Source of the DNA: Bacteroidia bacterium
GTDB lineage: Bacteria; Bacteroidota; Bacteroidia; 2-12-FULL-35-15
DNA length: 64,000 bases
Assembly: GCA_030654175.1 (NCBI GenBank)
Contig: JAURXZ010000030.1
Location: forward strand, 1-64,000
Direction of reading: 5' to 3'
Positions 9,046 through 25,460 of the stretch are shown here, piece by piece (the stretch's first letter is position 1; each line of letters starts with the position of its first letter). The notes under the pieces were generated by a model, which had not been told where the DNA came from, made no database searches, and worked only from the letters and a program-made list of their open reading frames with translations. Made by a program: the position numbers and the translations under genes.

Positions 9046-9426
9046 AAAAAATTAAGAAACAAATTCATGATAAAAAGAAATATTAAAGCACGTTTTTAAA
9101 GATAAAATCAATGATCATTATTGGTTTCAGAAAATATTTTTGCTGATCCTTAATAGGAACCTAATCCATTTAAAAACGAAACAAAAGTAGATTGAGGCAA
9201 CAATTGTTTTCTTGATGGATATCACTTGAAATCGTGATCCTCTTCATTGCATTTTCTGTTTTTATTTTTTGATTTAGTATTTGATAATTTTAAAAATGCT
9301 TTTCCTTAATGAAAATGAGTTGCCGGATGCCCTCAGGGAATAAATTAAGAAATCAAATTATGTTATATCTTTGCTATAAAATACCCTCCACGGGTGATCA
9401 TAATCATTAAGAATAACATTTGAACA
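9046..9426. other. Divergent intergenic region between the Lol-like operon and glpQ
   Basis: This 381-base AT-rich segment must hold the promoters of both divergent units. The only clear element is TATCTTTG at 9366-9373. No RNA gene, riboswitch or open frame was recognised. Confidence 0.5.
9366..9373 (+). promoter_or_regulatory. Probable -7 box before glpQ
   Basis: TATCTTTG matches the Bacteroidetes -7 consensus TAnnTTTG, 54 bases before the glpQ start. No good -33 TTTG is seen 19-21 bases upstream. Confidence 0.45.
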
Positions 9427-10335
9427 ATGACAAAATTATTTTTTTTCATGAGTTGTATCTTTGTATCCTGCTCAACAAGCAATGTTGCTCAGGATGCAAC
9501 TTTAGCGGTTGCTAATTTTGACAAAGAAGGCCACCGGGGCTGCCGTGGTTTGATGCCCGAAAATACAATCCCCGCATTTAAAAAAGCAATTGATCTGGGT
9601 GTAACCACATTGGAAATGGATGCTGTTATTACTAAAGATAAACAAGTTATACTTAGTCATGAACCGTTTTTCAATCATGAAATCACTACCAAAGCTGATG
9701 GAAGTTTTGTAAAGGAAAACGAAGAGAAATCATTAAATATTTATGAGATGTTGTATGAACAAACACAACAATTTGATGTAGGATCAAAACCTCACCCCCG
9801 TTTCCCGAAACAACAAAAAATAAAAGTTCATAAACCAAAACTGCGTGATGTTATTGACAGTGCAGAAGCTTATACCAAAGCTAAATCGCTGCCTCCTGTT
9901 CAATATAATATTGAAACAAAAAGTACCGCTGCAACGGATGGTATTTATCATCCTAAACCGGAAGAGTTTGTTGATCTGCTTATGGCAGTTATAAAAGAAA
10001 AAAACATCGAGGACCGTGTCATTATTCAATCATTTGACATACGCACGTTGCAATTCATTCACAAAAAATATCCTTCTATAAAAACGGCCTATTTATACGA
10101 ACCGCCATCGATCAAAACTTTTAAAGTCCGGTTAAAAGAACTGGGATTTACTCCAACAATTTACTCGCCTGATTATTCTACAGTCACCAATGCAATTGTG
10201 AAAGAATGTAAAGAATTAGGGATAAAATTAATCCCATGGACAGTGAATGATGTTGCAAAAATGAATGAATTAAAACGCATGGGAGTTGATGGAATTATCA
10301 GTGATTATCCTGATCTGTTTGAACAATTAAAATAA
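9427..10335 (+). CDS. glpQ: Glycerophosphodiester phosphodiesterase
   Basis: A 302-residue enzyme that hydrolyses glycerophosphodiesters (deacylated phospholipids) to an alcohol plus sn-glycerol 3-phosphate. The catalytic motif HRG (36-38), PENT (44-47), metal ligands Glu63 and Asp65, and His78 in SHEP are all present in GDPD/TIM-barrel order, with the closing GVDGIISDYPD motif near 288-298. The N-terminus is hydrophobic and runs into VSCSTS, so it is probably a lipoprotein or otherwise exported. It opens a glycerol-catabolism cluster: its product can feed GlpD, and glycerol enters by GlpF/GlpK. Confidence 0.9.
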   Translation: MTKLFFFMSCIFVSCSTSNVAQDATLAVANFDKEGHRGCRGLMPENTIPAFKKAIDLGVTTLEMDAVITKDKQVILSHEPFFNHEITTKADGSFVKENEEKSLNIYEMLYEQTQQFDVGSKPHPRFPKQQKIKVHKPKLRDVIDSAEAYTKAKSLPPVQYNIETKSTAATDGIYHPKPEEFVDLLMAVIKEKNIEDRVIIQSFDIRTLQFIHKKYPSIKTAYLYEPPSIKTFKVRLKELGFTPTIYSPDYSTVTNAIVKECKELGIKLIPWTVNDVAKMNELKRMGVDGIISDYPDLFEQLK

Positions 10336-10416
10336 GTTACAAGTTAGAAAGATCAAAGTTGGAAAGCTAAACCAACAACTTTAAATTTTAAACTTTAAAC
10401 TAATAACTAACAATAT
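10336..10416. repeat. Intergenic inverted word repeat (glpQ-glpF)
   Basis: Words such as AAAGTTGG on the left and CCAACAACTTT, AAACTTT on the right face each other, giving an imperfect A/T-rich stem. The same AAAGTT/AACTTT word type is found at 44014-44150. Confidence 0.4.
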
Positions 10417-11223
10417 ATGTCAGAATTTTTAGGTGAATTTATCGGAACCATGTTATTATTGATTTTTGGTGCCGGAGTAGTTGCTGGTGTGATCTTAAAA
10501 GGAACAAAATCAGAAAATGCAGGTTGGCTGGTTATTACCAGCGGATGGGGTCTTGCAGTGATGGTTGCTATTTTTGCAGTGGGCAGTATAAGTGGCGCAC
10601 ATCTTAATCCTGCTGTTACCATCGGACTGGCTTCGGTAGGTGAATTCCCCTGGGAAAAAGTACCTGTATATATTTTAGCACAACTATTGGGAGCATTTTC
10701 GGGTGCTGTAATTGTATGGATACATTATTTACCTCACTGGAAAGAAACCAAAGAGCAGGCTACTCAGCTTGCAGTTTTTGCTACCGGGCCTGCTATACGT
10801 AAAACATGGGCCAACTTATTAAGCGAGGTCATTGGATCGTTTATTTTAATATTCGGATTATTAACTATTGGTGCCAACACTTTTTCAGAGGGTTTAAAAC
10901 CTTTTATAGTTGGTGGTTTGATTGTGGCTATTGGCTTATCACTTGGGGGAACTACCGGTTGGGCTATTAATCCTGCCCGCGATCTTGGCCCGCGAATTGC
11001 TCATTATATTTTACCAATTACAGGGAAAGGTAAATCAGACTGGGGCTATGCCTGGATCCCTGTTGTAGGCCCTATTTTGGGAGGTATTTTAGGTGCCGTT
11101 ATTTACAAAGCGTTGTTTAAACAAGAGATCTATCCTTTATTATGGGTAGTTGCCCCTATTGTTTTGGTTATAGCTATTCTCGCAGTTATTAAAGAAAAAA
11201 AATCCGTTTCACAAGAGCAGTAG
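10417..11223 (+). CDS. glpF: Glycerol uptake facilitator (aquaglyceroporin)
   Basis: A 268-residue MIP-family channel with six membrane segments and two half-helices bearing the NPA boxes: Asn64-Pro65-Ala66 and Asn185-Pro186-Ala187 followed by Arg188-Asp189. The Asp after the second NPAR is the usual mark of glycerol facilitators rather than strict water channels. It lets glycerol diffuse through the inner membrane, where GlpK traps it. The gene lies between glpQ and glpK, as expected for a glycerol operon. The C-terminal stretch (about 234-260) contains an additional hydrophobic helix. Confidence 0.9.
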   Translation: MSEFLGEFIGTMLLLIFGAGVVAGVILKGTKSENAGWLVITSGWGLAVMVAIFAVGSISGAHLNPAVTIGLASVGEFPWEKVPVYILAQLLGAFSGAVIVWIHYLPHWKETKEQATQLAVFATGPAIRKTWANLLSEVIGSFILIFGLLTIGANTFSEGLKPFIVGGLIVAIGLSLGGTTGWAINPARDLGPRIAHYILPITGKGKSDWGYAWIPVVGPILGGILGAVIYKALFKQEIYPLLWVVAPIVLVIAILAVIKEKKSVSQEQ

Positions 11224-11304
11224 ACAATTTTGCAATTTAGCAGTAGGCAATTAAGCAATTTAATATTACTTTTTAAATTGCCTACTGCTAAATTGTAAAA
11301 TTGT
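11224..11304. repeat. Long perfect-type palindrome after glpF
   Basis: The arms 11224-11252 and 11276-11304 are 29 bases each and complementary at 28 positions, with a 23-base loop. The arm begins directly after the glpF stop codon. In RNA it would form a very stable hairpin and could end or protect the glpF transcript; it lacks the usual GC core plus T-run. Confidence 0.8.
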
Positions 11305-11385
11305 TATTATTACTCTTGGTATTGATACTGCTAATTTAAAGCACTCTTAAATTTGAATATTTTTTTGACTTTTTTTAACCAACAC

Positions 11386-11412
11386 AAATTCGTAAATTCG
11401 TATAAATTCGTA
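11386..11412. promoter_or_regulatory. Triple AAATTCGTA direct repeat upstream of glpK
   Basis: AAATTCGTA occurs at 11386, 11394 and 11404, flanked by ACAAATT on the left and AATTTGT on the right. This could be an operator for a glp regulator, or simply another low-complexity word array of the type seen in other spacers here. Confidence 0.35.
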
Positions 11413-11413
11413 A

Positions 11414-14139
<2,726 letters not shown>

Positions 14140-14253
14140 TCATCATTATTATTAGGAGAGAATTAATTATTAAAAAATGATCCTGAACGTTTTTTTGACT
14201 TTCAGAATATTTATAAATAACTTTAATAAAGCGATTAAGTATAACTATTCTAA

Positions 14254-18009
<3,756 letters not shown>

Positions 18010-18191
18010 TTTTGAGAAATGAGTAAGGCGATTAAGCGCTGTGAAAACAACAATAGAACGCAGTTACGAATATCTCATTTTCCGAAATAAAAAGAATATT
18101 TTTATATCGGGTTTCGCAATTTTTAAATAATAAAAAAACAAGCAAATTGACTTCATTTTCAGCAAAAAACAGATCTTCCATAATTAATGAA

Positions 18192-19799
18192 ATGAGTACT
18201 TCTCATTTCGATCTGATAGTTATAGGAGGAGGAATTACAGGAGCAGGAATCGCATTGGACGCATCTGCACGAGGCATGAAAGTTGCATTAATTGAAATGC
18301 AGGATTTTGCAGCAGGTACATCCAGCCGATCAACCAAACTTATTCATGGCGGATTAAGATATTTAAAGCAACTTGAATTTAAATTGGTTGCTGAAGTTGG
18401 AAAAGAAAGAGCTATTGTTCATCAAAATGCCCCTCACCTTACCAAACCGGAGCATTTGCTTTTACCAATTGTGGAAGGTGGTTCATTAACAAAATTTACT
18501 GCTCGATTAGGCATGACTATTTATGAGTGGCTTGCAGGTGTGAAAAAAGAAGAAAAACATCGTGTTTTAAATAGAGAAGAAACCATTGCCGCTGAACCAT
18601 TGTTACGCAGGGATAACTTATTAGGTGGTATTCTTTTTTATGAATACCGCACTGATGATGCAAGATTGACCATTGAAATAATTAAAGAGGCGGTTAGTAA
18701 AGGAACAGTAGCGATCAATTATATGAAGGCTGTTTCTTTCATTTATACCGAAAGTAAAATTACTGGCGTTAAGATCTGTGATCAGCTTACCAACAAAACG
18801 GTTGACCTGCATGCAGACTATTTTGTAAATGCAACTGGCCCCTGGGTAGATGAAATAGATGATCTGGATAAACCTCAGAACCAGCATAAATTACATATCA
18901 CTAAAGGTATCCACATTGTTGTGGATGGGCAAAAATTACCTTTAAAACAATCGTCTTATTTTGACACCTATGATAAACGAATGATATTTGTAATCCCCCG
19001 TGAAGGGAAAACATATATCGGCACCACTGACACCTTTTATTCAGGAGATGTTGCAAACCCGCTTGTTACTGCAGAAGATATTACTTATCTTTTAAAGTGT
19101 GTTAATGACATTTTTCCTGGTATTCAACTTACAACTTCTGACATAGAATCCAGCTGGGCCGGTTTAAGGCCGCTAATTCAAAAGCCAGGCAAAGGTCCTT
19201 CTGAGATCTCACGTAAAGATGAAATTTTTGAATCAACCTCCGGACTCATTACTATTGCGGGAGGTAAACTAACAGGCTACCGGAAAATGGCTCAGCGTAT
19301 TGTTGATCTTATTGCAAAAAAAATAAAATTAAATGGAGGGAAAAAAATCCCCAATTGTACAACCGAAAACATTGAACTATCAGGAGGCAAAGTTGGTGGA
19401 GCAGTTAAGTTTTCTGATTTTGTAAAAAATAAATTAATACATGGCAGGGAACTTGGTTTAACAACTACAGAAGCTGAGATGCTTTTAAACCGATATGGTT
19501 CAAACATTGATAACATTTTTAATATCATAGAAAAACTAAAGAAACAAGAACAAGATCCCCTTCCACTATTGCTTCGTGCTCAATTACATTATTGCATTGA
19601 ACATGAAATGTGTACCACGCCTTCCGATTTCTTTATCAGACGTATCGGGGCACTTTACTTTGATATTGAAACCGTAAAAAAGTGGGAAACCCCATTATTA
19701 CTATACATGAAGAAACTCCTGGAATGGGATGATCTTTTAACAGCAAAATTTGATGCTGAACTTCAAAAGGCCGGTAAACAAATAAGTATAACTGTTTGA
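18192..19799 (+). CDS. glpD: Glycerol-3-phosphate dehydrogenase (FAD-dependent)
   Basis: The start at 18192 (MSTSHFDLIVIGGG) is chosen because the FAD-binding GGGITGAG motif then lies about 10 residues from the N-terminus as in E. coli GlpD; a TTG at 18147 would add 15 residues. The protein (535 residues) has GTSSRSTKLIHGGLRYL, the substrate-site motif found in GlpD, TGPWVDE, and the C-terminal GlpD domain from about residue 385. It oxidises glycerol 3-phosphate to dihydroxyacetone phosphate and passes electrons to quinones at the membrane, finishing the pathway begun by GlpQ, GlpF and GlpK. Confidence 0.93.
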   Translation: MSTSHFDLIVIGGGITGAGIALDASARGMKVALIEMQDFAAGTSSRSTKLIHGGLRYLKQLEFKLVAEVGKERAIVHQNAPHLTKPEHLLLPIVEGGSLTKFTARLGMTIYEWLAGVKKEEKHRVLNREETIAAEPLLRRDNLLGGILFYEYRTDDARLTIEIIKEAVSKGTVAINYMKAVSFIYTESKITGVKICDQLTNKTVDLHADYFVNATGPWVDEIDDLDKPQNQHKLHITKGIHIVVDGQKLPLKQSSYFDTYDKRMIFVIPREGKTYIGTTDTFYSGDVANPLVTAEDITYLLKCVNDIFPGIQLTTSDIESSWAGLRPLIQKPGKGPSEISRKDEIFESTSGLITIAGGKLTGYRKMAQRIVDLIAKKIKLNGGKKIPNCTTENIELSGGKVGGAVKFSDFVKNKLIHGRELGLTTTEAEMLLNRYGSNIDNIFNIIEKLKKQEQDPLPLLLRAQLHYCIEHEMCTTPSDFFIRRIGALYFDIETVKKWETPLLLYMKKLLEWDDLLTAKFDAELQKAGKQISITV

Positions 19800-20069
19800 T
19801 TCTATTCTGCCAATTTTAGGATTCATCCTGTTTGAAAAGTTTAGGACCCTGTTTTTTCGATTGAGGATAGAATTGGGAATGTTTTTTTTATCTGATAGTA
19901 TAATACATTCAGAGTAATATTTCTTTTCAGCTTATCCCTTCACCCGGAATAATGTTACATGCCGGTCGTTTCGTAAAAAGTATAGAAAGTGAGTGAAGTC
20001 GAAAACAAGACCAATATATTTACCACTTGAGTCAAAAAAAACAAAAATCTTAAATGAAGTAAGCCACAA

Positions 20070-22649
20070 ATGCAAAATTTTAAAAAAAAATCCGGAGCAA
20101 TAATTCAAACCTATACGTATCAGGAAATTTTTAAAAAATGTATCATCTACTTTAATGAGGATGAACTTGCTGCATCCACCTGGATCAATAAATATGCTTT
20201 AAAAAATAATGAAGGGCAATTTTTAGAACTGACACCGGATGATATGCATATTCGCATGGCTAAGGAATTTGCCCGGATAGAAAAAAAGTACAGCAACACA
20301 TCAAACCTCAACGGAAATTTAAAACAACTTTCACAATACGGACAAGAACGTGAACTTTTAAATGAAAAAAAAATAACTGACTATTTTAAAAATTTCAAAT
20401 ATATAATTCCACAAGGCAGTGTAATGTCGTCCCTTGGTAATCCCTACATTTTCTCATCACTCTCCAACTGTATTGTATTGCCGGAAATTTTTGATTCGTA
20501 TGGAGGCATATTTTATACTGATCAACAAATGGCCCAGCTATTCAAAAGGCGTTGTGGTGTAGGTATAGATATTTCAACGCTTCGCCCGGCCGGACAAAGA
20601 GTGGAAAATGCAGCCGAAAAAACAAGTGGTGCCGTATCATTTATGGAACGTTTTTCAAACACCACAAGAGAAGTATCGCAAAGCGGCAGGCGCGGAGCAT
20701 TAATGATCACAATGGATATAGCCCATCCTGACATCGAACAATTTATCACCATTAAACAGGATCTGTCAAAAGTAACAGGTGCAAATATTTCGATACGCCT
20801 ATCTGATGAGTTTATGGAGGCCGTAGCAAATGATAGCGATTATATTTTACGTTTTCCGATTGAAGCCCTAAATCCAAAAATTACAAAAAAGGTAAAGGCA
20901 CTTGATCTATGGAACTTAATTATTAATTGTGCACACGCCACTGCTGAACCTGGATTGATCTTTTGGGACAGACAGCATTATTATTCAACTTCATCTGTTT
21001 ACCCGGGGTTTAAAAATGTGACTACTAATCCTTGTTCCGAAATTGCTATGCAGGGAGGAGATAGCTGCCGCCTGATCGCCCTTAATCTATTTAATTTTGT
21101 TGAAGATCCATTTACTCCAAAATCAAAATTCAATTATAAAACGTTTTCAGAGATCGTTTATGAATCACAACGTTTAATGGATGACCTGGTGGATCTGGAA
21201 TTAGAACATGTGGAGCGAATTTTGGAAAAAATAAAATCTGATCCGGAACCTGATCATATAAAAACAGTTGAAGAAGAAACATGGAAATTATTTTACAAAT
21301 CAGGTAAAAAAGGAAGACGGACCGGACTTGGCTTTACAGCACTTGCAGACACGATGGCTGCACTAAATTTAAAATTTGATTCGGATGAAGCACTGATAGA
21401 AATTGAAAAAATAATGAACACGAAATGTGAAGCAGAATTCAACAGCTCCATTGATATGGCTATTGAACGTGGTAAATTTGAGGATTTCAATCCTGAAATT
21501 GAAAACACTTCCGAATTTGTTCAAATGATTCAAAAAGAATTACCTCATGTATATGATCGGATGATGAAATTCGGAAGAAGAAACATTTCATTAAGCACAG
21601 TAGCTCCAACAGGCTCATTAAGTATACTTGCACAAACATCATCAGGTATTGAACCCCTTTTTCAATTATCATACAAGCGCAGAAAAAAAATAAATACATC
21701 AGATGAAAACGCACGCATCGATTTTGTTGACCAATCGGGCGACTCCTGGCAGGAATTTGATGTGGTTCATCCTAAATTAAATTTATGGATGGACGTGGCA
21801 GGCGAAAACAATATCAATAAAAGCCCATATACAGGCTCCACATCAAGTGAAATTGACTGGATGAAACGATTAAGCATACAAGCCATCGTTCAAAAATACA
21901 CGACACATTCTATAAGCTCAACAATCAATTTACCATCCAAAGTATCAAAAGAAAAAGTGGGCGAAATTTATTTTGAGGCCTGGAAACAAGGATTAAAAGG
22001 TATTACTGTATATCGTGAAGGGTCTCGAAGCGGTGTATTAATTTCAACTGATAAAAAGGAAGAAAAGGGTGAAAAAGAAAAAACAAATGAACTTGTTGAA
22101 ACAATAGTTTTAAAACGTCCGGATAAAATTGAAGCTAAAATACTACGTTTTATAAATGTAGATGAAAAATGGATCGCATTTATTGGTTTGATAAACAATA
22201 AACCTTATGAAATATTTACAGGTAAGTCAGAGGACTTATCTGTAATTCCCGAATGGGTGGAAAAAGGATGGATCGTAAAAAATAAAGATGATAAAAATGA
22301 AAAACGATATGATTTTCATTTTATTGACAGAGATGGTCTTACTATAATTGTTGAAGGTTTATCACGCTCTTTCAATAAAGAATATTGGAACTATGCAAAA
22401 TTAATTTCAGGAGTACTTCGTCACGGAATGCCAATTCCACAAGTTGTTGATTTGGTGAAAAATTTGAATTTACACGATGATTCTATCAATACATGGAAAC
22501 ATGGAGTGGAACGCGCGCTAAAACAATTCATCCCGAGTGGAACTCCTGTTCAGGATAAAATATGTCCAAATTGCGGGGATCCAAATGGTTTGGTTTATGA
22601 AGAGGGGTGTTTAAAATGCAGGAGCTGCGGATATTCTGAGTGTAGCTGA
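20070..22649 (+). CDS. nrdJ: Adenosylcobalamin-dependent (class II) ribonucleotide reductase
   Basis: An 859-residue enzyme reducing ribonucleotides to deoxyribonucleotides with a B12 cofactor. The active-site trio of the NPCSE motif is Asn320, Cys322 (thiyl radical) and Glu324; the reducing cysteine pair is Cys134 (SNCIV) and Cys333 (DSCRL). TVAPTGSLSILA near 510 is the substrate phosphate-binding loop. The C-terminus bears a zinc-ribbon with CPNCG and CLKCRSCGYSEC, which carries the swinging thiols in this subgroup. A region around 690-800 resembles the extra domain of long NrdJ proteins. It works with oxygen present or absent. I see no cobalamin riboswitch upstream. Confidence 0.9.
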   Translation: MQNFKKKSGAIIQTYTYQEIFKKCIIYFNEDELAASTWINKYALKNNEGQFLELTPDDMHIRMAKEFARIEKKYSNTSNLNGNLKQLSQYGQERELLNEKKITDYFKNFKYIIPQGSVMSSLGNPYIFSSLSNCIVLPEIFDSYGGIFYTDQQMAQLFKRRCGVGIDISTLRPAGQRVENAAEKTSGAVSFMERFSNTTREVSQSGRRGALMITMDIAHPDIEQFITIKQDLSKVTGANISIRLSDEFMEAVANDSDYILRFPIEALNPKITKKVKALDLWNLIINCAHATAEPGLIFWDRQHYYSTSSVYPGFKNVTTNPCSEIAMQGGDSCRLIALNLFNFVEDPFTPKSKFNYKTFSEIVYESQRLMDDLVDLELEHVERILEKIKSDPEPDHIKTVEEETWKLFYKSGKKGRRTGLGFTALADTMAALNLKFDSDEALIEIEKIMNTKCEAEFNSSIDMAIERGKFEDFNPEIENTSEFVQMIQKELPHVYDRMMKFGRRNISLSTVAPTGSLSILAQTSSGIEPLFQLSYKRRKKINTSDENARIDFVDQSGDSWQEFDVVHPKLNLWMDVAGENNINKSPYTGSTSSEIDWMKRLSIQAIVQKYTTHSISSTINLPSKVSKEKVGEIYFEAWKQGLKGITVYREGSRSGVLISTDKKEEKGEKEKTNELVETIVLKRPDKIEAKILRFINVDEKWIAFIGLINNKPYEIFTGKSEDLSVIPEWVEKGWIVKNKDDKNEKRYDFHFIDRDGLTIIVEGLSRSFNKEYWNYAKLISGVLRHGMPIPQVVDLVKNLNLHDDSINTWKHGVERALKQFIPSGTPVQDKICPNCGDPNGLVYEEGCLKCRSCGYSECS

Positions 22650-22825
22650 TCCTGCACAGAGAAAGAAGTTTTTTTAACATTGAAAATAAATAAATTTCCC
22701 TAAAAAAACTACATCTCCTCTTATTGATATAAAACTATTTCCAAAATTTTGAAAAGGGATTTAGAGCCGAAGGCAATCAAGAATTAATCTATCGAAAAAT
22801 ATTTTTTTTACAATGTCGCTAGTCA

Positions 22826-22856
22826 TTGTATATTTTTTTCCTGCCCGATACCTTTG
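22826..22856 (+). promoter_or_regulatory. Promoter of the PEBP gene
   Basis: TTG (22826-22828), 20 bases, then TACCTTTG (22849-22856) matches the Bacteroidetes -33/-7 pattern. It also shows that translation must begin at 22881, not further upstream. Confidence 0.65.
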
Positions 22857-22880
22857 AACAAAATTTTAAATCCTCCTCAA

Positions 22881-23381
22881 ATGAAAGTTTTATTAATATT
22901 AATTGTCGGACTCTTTATAAATGCTTCTTTAATAATCACCAGCACAAGCTTTCCAAAAGATGGTTTGATACCATCAAAATATATGTGTGATGGAGCCAAT
23001 TTATCACCATCACTTCAAATTCAGGACCTCCCTAAAGGCACAAAAACAATGGCGCTTATTGTGCATGATCCGGATGCTCCAATGGAAGGAGGATTTACGC
23101 ATTGGGTTGCATGGAATATTACTCCGACTAAATCTATTCCTGAAAACTTTAAGGGTGGCAAACAAGGTATGAATGGAGCCAATCAAACCGGCTATGTTGG
23201 CCCATGTCCCCCTACAGGCAAACATCATTATCATTTCAATGTTTATGCTCTTGATACCGAATTATCATTGAGTAAGAATACCAATAAAGATGAATTGGAA
23301 AAAGCGATGGAAGGACATATACTTTCGGAAGGAAATCTTATCGGCTTATATGAAAGAAAGAGAGAAGTGTCGGACAAATAA
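22881..23381 (+). CDS. YbhB/YbcL-type phosphatidylethanolamine-binding (Raf-kinase-inhibitor-like) protein
   Basis: A 166-residue protein with a signal peptide (residues 1-19). The start at 22881 follows the promoter box by 24 bases. The PEBP fold is marked by the DPDAP motif (near 67-71), FTHWVAWNI and the ligand-pocket segment GYVGPCPPTGKHHYHFNVYAL. Bacterial members are small ligand-binding proteins of the periplasm whose physiological role is not settled. It is a single gene. Confidence 0.85.
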   Translation: MKVLLILIVGLFINASLIITSTSFPKDGLIPSKYMCDGANLSPSLQIQDLPKGTKTMALIVHDPDAPMEGGFTHWVAWNITPTKSIPENFKGGKQGMNGANQTGYVGPCPPTGKHHYHFNVYALDTELSLSKNTNKDELEKAMEGHILSEGNLIGLYERKREVSDK

Positions 23382-23459
23382 TAGACCATATCATAATTGA
23401 AGATGTGATATCAGAGGGCATTCGATTTAAAGGGCAAAAATAAACATTCAGAAAATAAA

Positions 23460-25238
23460 TCATTCACTTGTAGTTTTGATCAATCTGCTTCTGTATTGAA
23501 CAAAAATGCTCGATTTTGAGATAAAACCAATGTATTTACCTTCTTTCAAAACAGGCAAATTCCAAGCCCCTGTTTCATCAAACTTTTTCATTACTGAGGC
23601 CATTTCTTCTTCAGGGTCGATAGTTGCAAAAGGCTTTCTCATTATTTCTTTTACATAAACTTTATTGTACATATCATGCTTAAACATAATCTCCCTTATG
23701 TTATCAAGCACTATCACGCCCATAAAAATTTCATTTGATACAACGGGAAATATATTTCTTTTTGAATGAGCAACCACTTCAACCAATTCACCAAGAGTGG
23801 CATCAGGTGATACAATTTGAAAATCAGTTTCAATCAACTTCCCTATTTTTAAGGATGTAAGAATATTTCTGTCTTTATCTGAAGTGAAAATATGTCCTTT
23901 TTTCGCGAGTCTTTTTACATCCATTGAATAAGGTTCAAAATATTTTGATATCATAAAACTGCTTGCGGATACGATCATCAAAGGAATCATCAACTCATAT
24001 CCCCCGGTGATCTCGGCAATTAAAAATATTGCAGTAAGCGGAGCGTGAAATACTCCACTTAATATACCAGCCATAGCAACAATGGTAAAATTACTTATGG
24101 GTGCCTCCACAATACCAAGCAAATTAAGAATATATGCAAAAGCGAAACCTAGATAGGCCCCTACAAAAAGTGAAGGAGCGAAATTACCACCATTACCTCC
24201 GCTGCCTATAGTAACTGCCGCTGCAATGGTTTTAAAAAACATGGTAAGTACAATAAACAGAACAACAAGCCATTTATTTGAAACATATTTAGCTAAGATA
24301 CTATGCTCAAACAACTTCTCAGGATTGAGGTCCGAAAGAGTTTTTATACTTTCGTAACCTTCACCAAAAAGTGAAGGGAAAAATAAAATTAAAACAGCAA
24401 GGATACCGCCACCCAATATAGCTTTGCTGTAAACCTTCTTCTTTTTTGGTTTCAAAAACGATTCTATTTTCAAATAGACCCTTGCGTAATAGACAGAAAC
24501 AAAACCGGCAAGTAAACCAAGTATAATGTAATAAGGCACATTATGGTAATCGAAGGGCTGAATTAACTTGAATGAAAATAAGGTATCTTCCTGTAAAATA
24601 ATTTTCGAAAGTAAACCTCCGGCTGCGGCCGCAATTATTAAAGGAATAAAGGCAGAGATAGAAACATCCACCAACAATACTTCTAAAGCAAAAAGCACAC
24701 CGGCAATAGGTGAATTAAATGCACCCGAAATTCCGGCTGCTGCACCGCAGGCAAGCAACAAAGTTCGGTCTTTATAATTGATATGATGTGTTTTTCCAAA
24801 ATTGGAGCCGATCGCGGAACCTGTAACAACAATAGGAGACTCCAAGCCTGCCGAACCACCAAAACCAACCGTGAGTGCACTTGTTACAATATGAGAATAC
24901 ATTTGATCCTTTGGCAAAAAACTGGATTTCTTTGCAATGGAATGAAGAATATTTGCTGTTCCTCTTCCTAATTTCCCTTTTAGGTATTTTTGTACAAACC
25001 ATACGGTTAGCAAAATTCCGAGAGTTGGAAAAATTAAGTAAAGAAAATATTGATACTTGATATGATAGTCATGCGTAATTGCAAGATGAATATAATGTAC
25101 AGCGGTTTTAAGAATCACAGCAGCCATCCCAGCCGTAAGCCCAACTAATATACTTGAGAAAACAAGAACCTGCCGTGGCGACAATTTACCTGTTAGCCAG
25201 TTAATTATTGTTTCATATAGCTTCAGAAATTTATCCAT
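23460..25238 (-). CDS. CLC-family chloride channel/transporter with two CBS domains
   Basis: A 592-residue inner-membrane protein. The CLC core (about 20-440) shows the selectivity motifs GSAGLESP (the Glu is the external gate, equal to Glu148 of E. coli ClcA) and GSGGNGGNFAPSLFVGA. At the place of the internal proton glutamate (Glu203 of ClcA) the sequence reads FALEV, i.e. Val, as in vertebrate CLC channels, which suggests uncoupled chloride passage. Two CBS domains (about 470-525 and 533-585) form a cytoplasmic regulatory module, likely for nucleotides. It is a lone gene. Confidence 0.87.
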   Translation of the reverse strand: MDKFLKLYETIINWLTGKLSPRQVLVFSSILVGLTAGMAAVILKTAVHYIHLAITHDYHIKYQYFLYLIFPTLGILLTVWFVQKYLKGKLGRGTANILHSIAKKSSFLPKDQMYSHIVTSALTVGFGGSAGLESPIVVTGSAIGSNFGKTHHINYKDRTLLLACGAAAGISGAFNSPIAGVLFALEVLLVDVSISAFIPLIIAAAAGGLLSKIILQEDTLFSFKLIQPFDYHNVPYYIILGLLAGFVSVYYARVYLKIESFLKPKKKKVYSKAILGGGILAVLILFFPSLFGEGYESIKTLSDLNPEKLFEHSILAKYVSNKWLVVLFIVLTMFFKTIAAAVTIGSGGNGGNFAPSLFVGAYLGFAFAYILNLLGIVEAPISNFTIVAMAGILSGVFHAPLTAIFLIAEITGGYELMIPLMIVSASSFMISKYFEPYSMDVKRLAKKGHIFTSDKDRNILTSLKIGKLIETDFQIVSPDATLGELVEVVAHSKRNIFPVVSNEIFMGVIVLDNIREIMFKHDMYNKVYVKEIMRKPFATIDPEEEMASVMKKFDETGAWNLPVLKEGKYIGFISKSSIFVQYRSRLIKTTSE

Positions 25239-25460
25239 TTTCTTTGAAGAACGAAGTTAAGAAAATTGTGAAATAACAAAGAGCTTGTTTAAATTTTATT
25301 TAAATGGAAAAAATTATCATTACCAACGTATTCATAAATAGTTCGATGATTCAATATGCTTACACACATGGTCCTGCTGCGCTTAGTCAAAGAATATGAG
25401 TTCGGCCACAAAATATTTCTTGAAAATTTAAACCGGATCCTCAACTGAAAAAATAATAAT

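Noticed and set aside
19800-20069. Cobalamin riboswitch before the B12-dependent reductase
   Set aside because: No B12 box or the expected stem pattern was found in the 270-base leader.
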